Position numbers and translations under genes: made by a program. Shown piece after piece: positions 25,416 through 34,343 of a DNA stretch of 64,000 nt. The DNA is taken from the NCBI GenBank assembly GCA_900545135.1, contig UQXL01000006.1:30630-94629 (forward strand), given 5' to 3'. Numbering within the stretch: the stretch's first letter is position 1; the number at the start of each line of letters is the position of its first letter. Source of the DNA: an uncultured Eubacteriales bacterium. Its GTDB lineage: Bacteria > Bacillota > Clostridia > Peptostreptococcales > Anaerovoracaceae. The notes below the pieces were generated by a model that had not been told where the DNA came from, searched no databases, and worked only from the letters and a program-made list of their open reading frames with translations.

Positions 25416-26246
25416 ATGAATCATCTCACACCAACTGAAATAGCACAGACTATGACACAGATAGGAGTATCTAAATCCGAAAGTTCAATTAGGAAGCTTT
25501 TGGTAATGGGAGTCATGGCGGGGGCATATATAGCTTTCGCCGGAGCGGCTTCAACCATGGGAGCTTTTAATCTTCTATTCGAAGCTGACACCTACGGCCT
25601 GGGGAAAATACTCTGCGGAGCCATATTCACAGGAGGCCTGGTCATAGTAACTCTGGCAGGAGCAGAACTTTTTACGGGGAATTGCCTCATAACCCTTTCC
25701 GTAATAAAGAAAAAAACCACAGCAGCAAAAATGTTCAGAAACTGGGTGGTCGTTTACATAGCAAATTTCGCAGGCAGCGTCCTGGTCGCCTGGCTCGTAT
25801 ATAACTCAGGCATTTTGAATTCCGGAGGCGGATATCTCGGCGCCATGACCGTCAAGATAGCGGCGCAGAAAGTCAACATGACATTTTTTAGCTGTTTCGC
25901 CTCAGGCGTTCTGTGCAACTGGCTGGTCTGCCTCGCTGTATGGTCGGCAGCAGGCGCAAAAACTACTGCAGGTAAAGTGCTCGCGGTATTTTTCCCTATA
26001 TGGATGTTCGCCACCTGCGGATTTGAACACAGCGTGGCCAACATGTACTTCATCCCGGCAGGCATACTGGCTTCAGCCAATGAAGCTTTCACGACGGTTT
26101 CGGGAGCGGCAGGCGAAGCTCTGGCAAACCTTAACTGGGCAGGGATGTTCGCTGAAAACCTGCTTCCGGTGACTTTAGGCAACATAGCCGGAGGGGTCAT
26201 CTTTGTCGCCGTAGGATACTGGCTGGCGCTCAAGGAGGGCAGGTAA
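25416..26246 (+). CDS. Formate/nitrite transporter (FNT) family channel
   Basis: Pentameric membrane channel moving formate, nitrite or hydrosulfide. The 276-residue protein has six hydrophobic helices and the family hallmarks AGAYIAFAGAAST in helix 1, LAGAELFTGNCL, the region around GVLCNWLVCLAVW, and ATCGFEHSVANM with the pore histidine. In a formate-handling anaerobe, formate is the likely substrate, but the sequence does not distinguish it. AAAGGAAA lies about 17 bases upstream, a weak site. The transcript probably starts after the 6S terminator; no promoter was found. Confidence 0.9.
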   Translation: MNHLTPTEIAQTMTQIGVSKSESSIRKLLVMGVMAGAYIAFAGAASTMGAFNLLFEADTYGLGKILCGAIFTGGLVIVTLAGAELFTGNCLITLSVIKKKTTAAKMFRNWVVVYIANFAGSVLVAWLVYNSGILNSGGGYLGAMTVKIAAQKVNMTFFSCFASGVLCNWLVCLAVWSAAGAKTTAGKVLAVFFPIWMFATCGFEHSVANMYFIPAGILASANEAFTTVSGAAGEALANLNWAGMFAENLLPVTLGNIAGGVIFVAVGYWLALKEGR

Positions 26247-26293
26247 TTTTAGATGCAGGGGACAGCGGATAAATCTGAAGGAGAGAAGAACAG

Positions 26294-26735
26294 ATGGGCC
26301 TGATAGATTACACAGGAAAGCTTAATACACACGAAGACTGTCTAAAAGTAATCGAAAAGCTGGAAAAGGTCTGCCAGTACGTCGAAATCGTCGTAATTGA
26401 TGAAAGGGAGACCGATGAACTTGTAGAACGCTTTAAGAGAATATGAAACGTTCTGCAAATATTTTTTCAGCGATGAAGAGATCGAAGAGATAGAAATTAC
26501 AGAAAAAGAGCTGGAAGAATTTTTCGCAGGTCTTGATGATGCTGATTATGACGCTGAAGAAGAGGCGGCTGACGAAACAGACGAAGACGAAGTTGATATT
26601 TTCATAGGCGATCGTTCGGAAACAACTGATTTCGGATATGACGATATAGCTTTTTATGACAAAGATAACCGGTGTTTGCTGAATACCACTACCCACGAGG
26701 GTTATATCATGATCGATGATGATTTGGCAGACTAA
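26294..26735 (+). pseudogene. Broken gene for a small conserved hypothetical protein
   Basis: Two overlapping frames. The first (26294-26446, 50 codons) has a good GGAGAG site and reads MGLIDYTGKLNTHEDCLKVI and onward. The second, one base out of phase, is open from 26427 to 26735 and reads NALREYETFCKYFFSDEE, a long acidic stretch, then FGYDDIAFYDKDNRCLL and TTTHEGYIMIDDDLAD. From memory, relatives carry both halves in one chain of roughly 150-200 residues, with a segment between VERFK and YETFCKY that is missing here; an internal deletion with frame change explains this best. Alternatively the second half is its own gene from ATG 26415 (GGGAG site), but its fourth codon is TAG. Confidence 0.5.
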
Positions 26736-26788
26736 ATCTTAAATCTAAAAAAGAACCAGAGATAGAATCAAGATAGAGGAGAAAGACG

Positions 26789-28393
26789 ATGTCCAATAAG
26801 CAGCTGACCGTGAGAGGTCTGATAATAGGCGCGCTGGGAAGCATAGTGCTGACCATGAGCTCCATGTTTATAGCTCTTAAGCTGAGCTCCGTGCCTTGGC
26901 CGATAATGTTCGTGGTTTTAGTGTCCATGTTTCTTCTGAAGCTTTGCGGCAATACCAATCTGCAGGAAATAAACGTGACTCAGACCGCCATGTCCGCAGG
27001 AGCCATGGTAGCAGGCGGCCTGGCCTTTACCATACCTGGAATATGGATGCTCAACCCTGAGGCGGAAGTGAGCCTGGCGGCGCTGCTCACTGTGACGCTG
27101 GGAGGCGTTATCCTGGGGCTGATATTTACTGCGCTGTTCCGCAAATATTTTATCGTGACGAAAGAACTGCCTTTCGCCATGGGACAGGCGGCCGCTGAGA
27201 CGCTGAAAGTCAGCGACAAAGGAGACAGAAAAGTGCTGATGCTCTTCGTATCCATGATAGCCGCGGGAATTTTCACATGGCTGAGGGACTGGAAGATGAA
27301 GATTTCCAGCACTATTCTCAGCACAAAAGCTGCCGCTTACGGCTCTGCGATGGGAATATGGCTTTCGCCTATGCTGATTTCCATAGGATACATAATAGGT
27401 CCTGTAGTCATCGGCGTATGGTTTTTAGGCGCTTTGATAGGAGACTTCGGAATTCTGATAGGAGGCGTGGAACTGGGGCTGTGGAATTCCCAGACTGCCG
27501 CTGATATAAAATCTTCGCTGGGCATCGGACTGATGGTGGGAACAGGTATAGGAATCCTGATAAAGGGAATCATTCCCAAGGCAAAGGATATCTTCGGTTC
27601 CATGTTTATAAAAGACAGGCTTGGCGATAATTTTACCAGCATGAGATGGGCTCCTTTCGTGATGATCCTGGTGGCATGCGCCTTTACTGTGATCACCGAC
27701 ATGGGCGTCGCAGCTTCTATCGTGACCATACTGGGCACTTGGCTCACCACGTCGATGTCAGCTCAGTGCGTAGGACAGTCGGGCATAAATCCGATGGAGA
27801 TTTTCGGAATAATAATACTCATAGCAGCAAAGGCCGTTTCCCAGATAGGAGAAATAGAAGCTTTCTACGTGGCGGCTGTAGTTGCCGTCGCCTGCGGACT
27901 GGTAGGCGACGTGATGAACGATTTCAAGGCAGGACATATACTGGATACCGACCCTAAAGCCCAGTGGCTGGCGGAAGTCGTCGGCGGACTGATAGGAGGA
28001 GTAGTCTCGGTATGCATTCTGTTTGTAATACTCAAAGCCTACGGACCGTCTGCTTTCGGCAGTGAAATGTTCCCGGCGGCACAGGCTTCCGCTGTGGCGG
28101 CCATGGTAGGAGGAATAGCCCATATGCCGGCTTTCGTCATAGGCTTAATAGTAGCTGCCGTCCTTTACTGCGTCAATTTCCCGGTTATTACGCTGGGTCT
28201 AGGCGTCTATCTGCCGTTTTACCTTTCGGCGACGGCTGCTGTGGGAGGCGCCATAAGGTTCGTGGCCGACAAGCTGGCACCAAAGTTTGAAGCAGAGGGC
28301 AGAGGTACGATAATAGCCTCAGGCCTTCTGGGCGGCGAGTCAATCGTCGGAGTCGTCATCGCCATGTATTACGCTTATCAGATAATATCCTAG
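26789..28393 (+). CDS. OPT family oligopeptide/metal-chelate transporter
   Basis: Polytopic membrane protein of 534 residues, the bacterial short form of the oligopeptide transporter (OPT/YSL) family, proton-coupled. About fourteen hydrophobic segments are visible. Signature stretches are LTVRGLIIGALGSIVLT at the start, NVTQTAMSAGAMVAGG, ELPFAMGQAAAETLK, and GLVGDVMNDFKAGHIL, which is well conserved in the family. Cargo may be peptides or siderophore-like metal complexes; nothing in the context decides. GAGGAG lies 9 bases upstream. A perfect 7-bp tandem repeat (taaatct, 26733-26746) follows the stop of the previous frame. Confidence 0.88.
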   Translation: MSNKQLTVRGLIIGALGSIVLTMSSMFIALKLSSVPWPIMFVVLVSMFLLKLCGNTNLQEINVTQTAMSAGAMVAGGLAFTIPGIWMLNPEAEVSLAALLTVTLGGVILGLIFTALFRKYFIVTKELPFAMGQAAAETLKVSDKGDRKVLMLFVSMIAAGIFTWLRDWKMKISSTILSTKAAAYGSAMGIWLSPMLISIGYIIGPVVIGVWFLGALIGDFGILIGGVELGLWNSQTAADIKSSLGIGLMVGTGIGILIKGIIPKAKDIFGSMFIKDRLGDNFTSMRWAPFVMILVACAFTVITDMGVAASIVTILGTWLTTSMSAQCVGQSGINPMEIFGIIILIAAKAVSQIGEIEAFYVAAVVAVACGLVGDVMNDFKAGHILDTDPKAQWLAEVVGGLIGGVVSVCILFVILKAYGPSAFGSEMFPAAQASAVAAMVGGIAHMPAFVIGLIVAAVLYCVNFPVITLGLGVYLPFYLSATAAVGGAIRFVADKLAPKFEAEGRGTIIASGLLGGESIVGVVIAMYYAYQIIS

Positions 28394-28481
28394 CGTGTTC
28401 AGTGTGACACGGGCAGGACAACGCTTTTCTGCCGGGCAAACGTTCGGCATACATGGCTTAAAATTTAAAAGGAAGGTACTT

Positions 28482-31136
28482 ATGGATAAAAAAATTGTCA
28501 TCATAGACGGCAACAGCCTGATAAACAGAGCTTACTACGCTGTACAGAGACCTATGATTACCAGAGAGGGGATATATACTCAGGGAATTTACGGCTTTAT
28601 AAACATGCTCAATAAAATAGAAGGGGACTATGAGCCGGAATATCTGACGGTGGCCTTTGACCTGAAAGCGCCTACTTTCCGCCATTTGGAATATGAAGAA
28701 TATAAGGCTGGCAGGAAAGCCATGCCGCCGGAGCTGGTCATGCAGATGCCTCTTGTCAAAGATGTGCTTTCCGCCATGAATATAAAAATCCTTGAAATGG
28801 AAGGCTACGAAGCGGACGATATAATAGGAACGGTGGCCAAAGCCGCAGAGGAACAGGGAATAGAGCCTCTGATAATAACCGGAGACAAAGACGCGCTGCA
28901 GCTGGTGACAGAAAAGACGAAAGTCATAATCACCAAGCGGGGGATCACAGATTTTGAGATATACGATCCTGGGAAGATGGAGGAAAGATACGGTCTGACT
29001 CCGTCTCAGTTCATAGACCTCAAGGGTCTGATGGGCGACAGCTCGGACAACATTCCGGGAATTCCGGGAGTAGGCGAAAAGACGGGAATAAAACTTTTAG
29101 AACAATTCGGTTCTATAGAGAATCTTCTGACCCATACTGAAGATATTTCTTCCGCGAAGCTCAGACTCAAAGTTGAGGAAAACGCTCAGCTGGCCGTCAT
29201 GAGCAAGAGGCTGGCTACCATCAATACCAATGTACCTATCGAATTTTCAATGGATGAACTGACGCTGGAAGAGCCCGACTACGAATCGCTGATAGAAATA
29301 TATACCAAGCTGGAATTCAACAGCTTTCTCAAAAAGCTTAAAGTTCCGGCAAAAGCTGAAACATCCCAGTTCACCGAAATGGATGTGACGAAAGAAATAT
29401 TGGAGAACAGAGAAGAAGTTTCAGAGAAGCTCGCAAAGCTCAGGGGAGAGATTTACCTCAAAGTTTTCGGCAATATGAGCCATACAGAGCTGCCATATAT
29501 AGAAGGCGTATTTCTCATGGACGATGCGTCCGCTTACTATATTGACGCCGTCAAGATACCGCCGGAAAATATTGCGGAGATTCTCAATAAATTTGACTTT
29601 CACCTCATAGGACATGAAATAAAGGACGATATATACTGCCTGATGAGCCGCGGACTTGAGAATTTTAATATATTATTCGATACCGCCATCGCCGAATACG
29701 TCCTCGAGCCCGGCAAAAGCAGCTACAGCCTGAAGAACATAGTTTTGGAAAAACTTCACTGCGATATTGATACCGCACAGGATATTTCAGAGGGAGGACA
29801 GCTGGACTTTTTCAATGACAACAGGAAAGAGCAGCTGGACAGCGGAGTAAAGCTTGGCTCAGCTGTAAAAGCCCTGAAAGAGGGACAGCTTGCCAGACTG
29901 GAAAAAGAGGGGCTGCTAAAAGTGTTCGAGGAGGCGGAACTGCCGCTGATCGAAGTCATGGCCTCCATGGAGAGAGAGGGCGTCAAAGTCAACGGCCGTT
30001 TTCTGGAAGAATTCGGAGCCGATCTTAAAAGCAGGATCTCTCAGCTGGAAGAAGAAATATACAGTCAGGCAGGCTGCGAGTTCAACATAAACTCGCCTCT
30101 GCAGCTCGGAAACGTATTGTTTGAAACACTTGGCCTGCCGCCTCTCGGAAAAAAGACAAAGCGCGGATACAGCACCAGCGCCGATGTGCTGGAAAAGATC
30201 AAGGATAAGCATCCGATAGTCAACTCAGTTCTCGTCTACAGAAATCTGACCAAACTCAATTCTACTTACGTGGAGGGAATGAAGCCTTTGATATGTCAGG
30301 ACGGCAAGATAAGAGCACACTTCCAGCAGACGGTCACTGCCACGGGCAGAATAAGCTGTACCGAGCCAAACCTGCAAAACATCCCCATAAGGCAGGAACT
30401 GGGGAGAACTCTGAGAAAGGCTTTCACCGCCGACGACGAGGAACATGTGCTGATCGGCGCCGACTATTCCCAGATAGAGCTGAGAGTTCTGGCGCACCTT
30501 TCGGGGGACGACGATCTGATAAAGGCTTTCAACAACGGCGAAGATATACACAGAGCCACAGCTTCAAGAGTTCTCGGCGTGCCTTTTGACAAGGTCACAC
30601 CTCAGGAGAGAAGCAGAGCCAAGGCTGTAAACTTCGGAGTAATATACGGAATGAGCGGCTTCGGCCTCAGCGAAGAGCTTAATATAAGCAGAAAAGAAGC
30701 GGAAAAATATATACAGGAATATTTCCTCAAGCACGGAAAGGTCAAGGAATACATGGACAGGCAGATAAGCATGTGCCGGGAAAAAGGCTATTCCGAGACA
30801 ATTTTAGGCAGAAAAAGGCCAATTCACGAGATAAACGCCACTTCATACATGATAAGGCAGCTGGGGGAAAGGCTGGCGATGAACAGTCCCATCCAGGGAA
30901 GCGCGGCTGATATAATTAAACTGGCCATGATAAAAGTCTATAGAAAACTCAAGGAGAGTTTTCCGGACACCAAGCTGCTGCTGCAGGTTCACGACGAGCT
31001 CATCCTATGCGCTCCGAAAAAGGATAAAGAGGCGGTCAAGGCGCTTCTCAAGGAAAATATGGAGGACGCGATCAGCCTCTCGGTAAAACTGGTGGCGGAC
31101 GTAAACGAAGGCTACAGCTGGTACGATTTGAAGTAA
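28482..31136 (+). CDS. polA: DNA polymerase I
   Basis: Repair and Okazaki-fragment polymerase, 884 residues. The N-terminal 5'-3' exonuclease is intact (IIDGNSLINRAYYA, the EADDIIGT and GDKDALQLV acidic clusters, LKGLMGDSSDNIPG). The middle 3'-5' exonuclease fold has lost catalytic acids: the usual first DxE is replaced by YLKVFGNM, so proofreading is probably absent, as in many Gram-positive enzymes. Polymerase motifs A (DYSQIELRVLAHLSGD), B (RSRAKAVNFGVIYG) and C (LQVHDEL) are complete. I start at ATG 28482, behind AAAGGAAGG; the frame is open upstream but without initiation signals. Its last codons are repeated in the spacer before coaE. Confidence 0.96.
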   Translation: MDKKIVIIDGNSLINRAYYAVQRPMITREGIYTQGIYGFINMLNKIEGDYEPEYLTVAFDLKAPTFRHLEYEEYKAGRKAMPPELVMQMPLVKDVLSAMNIKILEMEGYEADDIIGTVAKAAEEQGIEPLIITGDKDALQLVTEKTKVIITKRGITDFEIYDPGKMEERYGLTPSQFIDLKGLMGDSSDNIPGIPGVGEKTGIKLLEQFGSIENLLTHTEDISSAKLRLKVEENAQLAVMSKRLATINTNVPIEFSMDELTLEEPDYESLIEIYTKLEFNSFLKKLKVPAKAETSQFTEMDVTKEILENREEVSEKLAKLRGEIYLKVFGNMSHTELPYIEGVFLMDDASAYYIDAVKIPPENIAEILNKFDFHLIGHEIKDDIYCLMSRGLENFNILFDTAIAEYVLEPGKSSYSLKNIVLEKLHCDIDTAQDISEGGQLDFFNDNRKEQLDSGVKLGSAVKALKEGQLARLEKEGLLKVFEEAELPLIEVMASMEREGVKVNGRFLEEFGADLKSRISQLEEEIYSQAGCEFNINSPLQLGNVLFETLGLPPLGKKTKRGYSTSADVLEKIKDKHPIVNSVLVYRNLTKLNSTYVEGMKPLICQDGKIRAHFQQTVTATGRISCTEPNLQNIPIRQELGRTLRKAFTADDEEHVLIGADYSQIELRVLAHLSGDDDLIKAFNNGEDIHRATASRVLGVPFDKVTPQERSRAKAVNFGVIYGMSGFGLSEELNISRKEAEKYIQEYFLKHGKVKEYMDRQISMCREKGYSETILGRKRPIHEINATSYMIRQLGERLAMNSPIQGSAADIIKLAMIKVYRKLKESFPDTKLLLQVHDELILCAPKKDKEAVKALLKENMEDAISLSVKLVADVNEGYSWYDLK

Positions 31137-31181
31137 AGCGGCATGACTTGAAGCAGATAATTACGATTTGAAGTAAAAATG
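31122..31181 (+). repeat. 20-bp triplicated unit spanning the polA stop codon
   Basis: Three adjacent 20-base units (31122, 31142, 31162). Units 1 and 3 share 16 identical bases (tacgatttgaagtaaa); unit 2 is diverged (11 of 16). The first holds the polA TAA, and the third runs into the coaE start codon. Confidence 0.75.
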
Positions 31182-31781
31182 AAAGTAATAGGACTGACAG
31201 GGGGAATAGGCAGCGGTAAATCGACCGTTTCAGCCTATATGAAAGAAAAAGGCTGCGAAATAATAGACGCAGACCTCATATCGAGGCAGATGACAGAAAA
31301 AGATTCTCCGGCCCTGGATGAGATTCGGGAGGCCTTTGGCGACGGCTTTTTTCTCGGGGACGGCAGTCTCGACAGGAAAGCGCTGGGAGATCTGGTCTTT
31401 TCCGATGAAAATAAGCGCGGGATTCTCCAGGAGATAGTGACGAAAAAAGTGGTCAAGACCATAGATGAGAGGCTTCGCAGGTTAAAGGAAAGCGGTTTTT
31501 CCGGCATAGCCGTGATAGACGCGCCTCTGCTTTTTGAATGTGGTATGGAAGACATGGCCGACGAAAACTGGCTGGTGACAGCAGGACTTGAATCAAGGAT
31601 AGAGAGGGTATGCCGCAGAGACGGTCTTTCACGGGAACAGGTATTGTCGAGGATAGAAAGTCAGATGTCTCAGGAAGAGAAAGAAAAATATAGCAGATGT
31701 ATTTTGGATAATTCCGGTACGGCGGAAGAACTTTTCTGTCAGATAGACAGAAATCTTGAAAGGGTAAAAAATGAAGATTAA
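31179..31781 (+). CDS. coaE: Dephospho-CoA kinase
   Basis: Last step of coenzyme A synthesis: phosphorylates the 3' hydroxyl of dephospho-CoA. Standard 200 residues. P-loop GLTGGIGSGKSTVS at the N-terminus; IIDADLISRQM holds the catalytic Asp; VIDAPLLFECGME and the lid segment RRDGLSREQVLSRIESQMS are typical. The usual order polA-coaE of Firmicutes is kept. No strong ribosome-binding site: the ATG lies directly after the repeated polA-end sequence. It overlaps the next gene by 11 bases. Confidence 0.94.
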   Translation: MKVIGLTGGIGSGKSTVSAYMKEKGCEIIDADLISRQMTEKDSPALDEIREAFGDGFFLGDGSLDRKALGDLVFSDENKRGILQEIVTKKVVKTIDERLRRLKESGFSGIAVIDAPLLFECGMEDMADENWLVTAGLESRIERVCRRDGLSREQVLSRIESQMSQEEKEKYSRCILDNSGTAEELFCQIDRNLERVKNED

Positions 31782-33408
31782 CAGAGAAGCTGTAGAAAAC
31801 TCCAGATTGGCAAACTTTCTGAAAAAATACTGGATACCCATACTGGCTGTGATCGTAGTAATCACCGTGATCGCCTCATCGGTGGGTATATACAGAGAGG
31901 AAGTACTGCACATAGATCCCGATGTACAATACGAGGAAGGCGACAAGCTGTATTTTTCAGCCAGCGCGCTGGATACGCTGAACCCTGTAGTTTCACAGTC
32001 TTCAGATACTTATTATATTTCAAAGCTCATATACGACAGCCTGTTCGATTACACCGACGAGTTCAACGTGACAGGCGAACTGGCAGACAGCTACGAAGTT
32101 GATACGGAAAAAGCCAAAATAGATATAACCTTGAAGAGCGGCATAAAATGGCATAACGGAGATTCCTTTACAGCCAGCGACGTGAGATTTACGGTGAGCG
32201 CCATCAAGTCTTACGGCAGCAAGAGCATATATTATGAAAAGGTATCGAAGATATACTCCGTACAGGTCACGGGGGAGCTTAAGCTTACGATTTATTTCAG
32301 AAACAATACTGACTGCGCCTTGGATAATCTCATATTCCCCATACTGCCAGCCGGAGAATACTACTCTGCAGGAAGCCTGATAAGAGACGTATCAGATTTT
32401 AAACCTGTAGGGACTGGGAAATATGTCTATAAATCATATGATTCTCTCAAAGAGCTGAAGCTTACGCCGAACGAGTCATATTTCGGCGCAAAGGCGGCTA
32501 AAGATGTGGACATAGTCATACTGCCCGACAAAGAACTTGCTTCAAACATGATGGAGATCAGTTCAGTGACATGTTATACCGACGACAGCTCTGACAGATA
32601 TTCTCTGGTCAACGATAAGAATTTCAAGATGTACGACATGATATCCAACGATGTGGAATTCATCGTGTTCAATCAGGAAAAGGAGCTTTTCAGGGAGAAA
32701 AACGCCAGACAGGCCGTCGGCTATGCTATAGATACTGAAAACGTGCTGGAAAAAGGATATATGGGAGACGGAGTTCTCACTGACAACATATATTATCCTG
32801 ATTTTATGGGTGTCCCGGACACTCTGAGCTATTACAAACAGGATCAGGACAAGGCCAAAGAACTGCTGAAAGAGATAGGATACGAAGACAGGGATCTCAA
32901 CGGCAGGCTGGAGGACAAGGAGAGAAAAGATGTTGAAATCACACTGCTGGTCAACAGCGATAATGCTGTAAGAGCTGCCGCCGCCAAGATCATAGCAAAG
33001 GATCTGACCGGCGTCGGATTTTCCGTTACGATCGACTCGAAAAGCTGGGAGGATTATGTCGAAGCTATAGAGAAGGGCGAATACGATATCCTGCTGACAG
33101 GCTACGACATGGAAGCTTCTTATGATCTGAGAGACTTTTTCAACGGAAAAACCCTGTGGGAATATGAAAACGATCAGCTCCTCGCCCAGGCGTCAGAACT
33201 GGAAAAACTCTATGATTCCCAAGGGTATATATCGGCATACGAAGAATTGAAATCCATGATGCTGGACGAATTGCCGTATTATACTCTCTGCTACAGAAAG
33301 ATGGGACTTGTCGGCGTAGAGTATTTTGAAGCTTCCAAACTGCCTACCTTCGACGACATCTATAAAAACTGCGAGACATGGACGTGGAAACGTGTAAAAG
33401 AAGAATAA
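31771..33408 (+). CDS. ABC-type peptide substrate-binding protein (SBP_bac_5)
   Basis: Family 5 extracellular solute-binding protein (OppA/DppA class), 545 residues. After about 20 cytoplasmic residues a hydrophobic span (WIPILAVIVVITVIASSVG) acts as an uncleaved anchor or signal; there is no lipobox Cys, so it is probably held by this helix. The binding fold shows DTLNPVVSQSSDTYYISKL, the family stretch LKSGIKWHNGDSFTASDV, and a C-terminal lobe. No permease or ATPase genes adjoin, so it may serve a remote transporter or have a separate role. It overlaps coaE by 11 bases, implying cotranscription. Confidence 0.85.
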   Translation: MKINREAVENSRLANFLKKYWIPILAVIVVITVIASSVGIYREEVLHIDPDVQYEEGDKLYFSASALDTLNPVVSQSSDTYYISKLIYDSLFDYTDEFNVTGELADSYEVDTEKAKIDITLKSGIKWHNGDSFTASDVRFTVSAIKSYGSKSIYYEKVSKIYSVQVTGELKLTIYFRNNTDCALDNLIFPILPAGEYYSAGSLIRDVSDFKPVGTGKYVYKSYDSLKELKLTPNESYFGAKAAKDVDIVILPDKELASNMMEISSVTCYTDDSSDRYSLVNDKNFKMYDMISNDVEFIVFNQEKELFREKNARQAVGYAIDTENVLEKGYMGDGVLTDNIYYPDFMGVPDTLSYYKQDQDKAKELLKEIGYEDRDLNGRLEDKERKDVEITLLVNSDNAVRAAAAKIIAKDLTGVGFSVTIDSKSWEDYVEAIEKGEYDILLTGYDMEASYDLRDFFNGKTLWEYENDQLLAQASELEKLYDSQGYISAYEELKSMMLDELPYYTLCYRKMGLVGVEYFEASKLPTFDDIYKNCETWTWKRVKEE

Positions 33409-33507
33409 AATTTTAAAAGTTTAAACTTTTGCTAAACTTGTTAAACTTTTTTCTCAAAAACGTTTGTATTTTTGAGCATTTTATGTTATCATCATTACGT
33501 TGCATGT

Positions 33508-33594
33508 GCCGGCGTGATGGAATTGGCAGACGTGCAGGACTCAAAATCCTGTGGTGGCAACACCGTATGGGTTCGACCCCCATCGCCGGCACCA
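33508..33594 (+). tRNA. tRNA-Leu (anticodon CAA)
   Basis: Class II tRNA with paired acceptor ends GCCGGCG (33508) and CGCCGGC before ACCA; CCA is encoded. The anticodon stem CAGGA/TCCTG encloses the loop CTCAAAA, giving CAA, which reads UUG. A long variable arm (gtggtggcaacaccg) and the GGTTCGACCCC T-arm confirm leucine type. Confidence 0.95.
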
Positions 33595-33642
33595 ATCAAT
33601 TTAAGTGTTAAGTTTTTTAACGCGGGAGGAGAGAAACAGAGT

Positions 33643-34140
33643 ATGAATTATTCGAGCTTTATTGTTTTAGTTGTCTTTATCGTCGTTATGTACTTCCTGA
33701 TGATAAGACCTCAGAAGAAGAGAGACAAGCAGATCCAGGAGATGAGAAGCAGCCTTTCCGTAGGAGATGAGATAGTAACTATCGGAGGAATCTGCGGCAA
33801 GATAGTAAAGACAAAAGACGAGACAATAGTTATTCAAGTAGGAGCAGATAAGGTAAAGTTCGAAATGATGAGATGGTCCGTTTCATCTGTTGTAAATCCT
33901 AGCAGCAAACCTAAAGCCAAGGCTGTGGAAGAAGACAGCGAGGAGGAAGCTCCTAAAAAAGCTATGCCTAAGAAACTGAAAAAAGCTGCCCAAACTGAAG
34001 AAGAAGCGCCTGCCAAAGCAAAGAAGGCAGATAAAAAGGCTGAAGAAAAAGAAGTAAAGGAAGAAGCAGCTGAACCGGCTGCTGCCGATACTGCTGATGT
34101 CAAAGCTGAGGAAAAAACCGAAGAAAAGACAGAAGCTTAA
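33643..34140 (+). CDS. yajC: Preprotein translocase subunit YajC, with long charged tail
   Basis: Small membrane partner of SecDF. The first 25 residues form one membrane helix (SSFIVLVVFIVVMYFLMIRP), followed by the conserved QKKRDKQIQEM, GDEIVTIGGICGKIV and a small beta domain, together about 90 residues as usual. The remaining 75 are an unusual low-complexity tail of Lys, Glu and Ala, predicted disordered. Start ATG 33643 behind GGGAGGAGAG; an apparent longer frame would begin inside the tRNA. Own terminator follows; secDF is next, with its own promoter. Confidence 0.93.
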   Translation: MNYSSFIVLVVFIVVMYFLMIRPQKKRDKQIQEMRSSLSVGDEIVTIGGICGKIVKTKDETIVIQVGADKVKFEMMRWSVSSVVNPSSKPKAKAVEEDSEEEAPKKAMPKKLKKAAQTEEEAPAKAKKADKKAEEKEVKEEAAEPAAADTADVKAEEKTEEKTEA

Positions 34141-34158
34141 AATCAATATGTTTGCAAG

Positions 34159-34184
34159 AGCCCCGTATTTCACGGGGCTGTTTT
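34159..34184 (+). terminator. Intrinsic terminator after yajC
   Basis: AGCCCCGT and ACGGGGCT enclose ATTTC; TTTT follows after one G. Confidence 0.85.
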
Positions 34185-34199
34185 AATCTTGAAAGATTT

Positions 34200-34221
34200 G
34201 CCTAAAATAAGCCTAAAATAA
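34200..34221 (+). repeat. 11-bp perfect tandem duplication in the yajC-secDF spacer
   Basis: gcctaaaataa occurs twice back to back (34200-34210, 34211-34221), 11 of 11 identical. Confidence 0.85.
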
Positions 34222-34234
34222 CCACCCTTTAGGC

Positions 34235-34263
34235 TTGTAACCGATGGGAAAAAGTAGTACAAT
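34235..34263 (+). promoter_or_regulatory. Vegetative promoter for secDF
   Basis: TTGTAA (34235-34240), 17-base spacer, TACAAT (34258-34263). A TATAAT five bases later would give a poorer spacing to the same -35. Confidence 0.6.
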
Positions 34264-34343
34264 ATAATGTAAAATAAAATGCCTATATTGTGCGTTCATA
34301 TAATTTACAGGAATAATTTATCAAGAGAAGAGGTTTTGGAGAA

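Noticed and set aside
33472..33642. N-terminal extension of yajC starting before the tRNA
   Set aside because: It would translate through tRNA-Leu; the ATG at 33643 has a strong ribosome-binding site and gives the normal YajC start.
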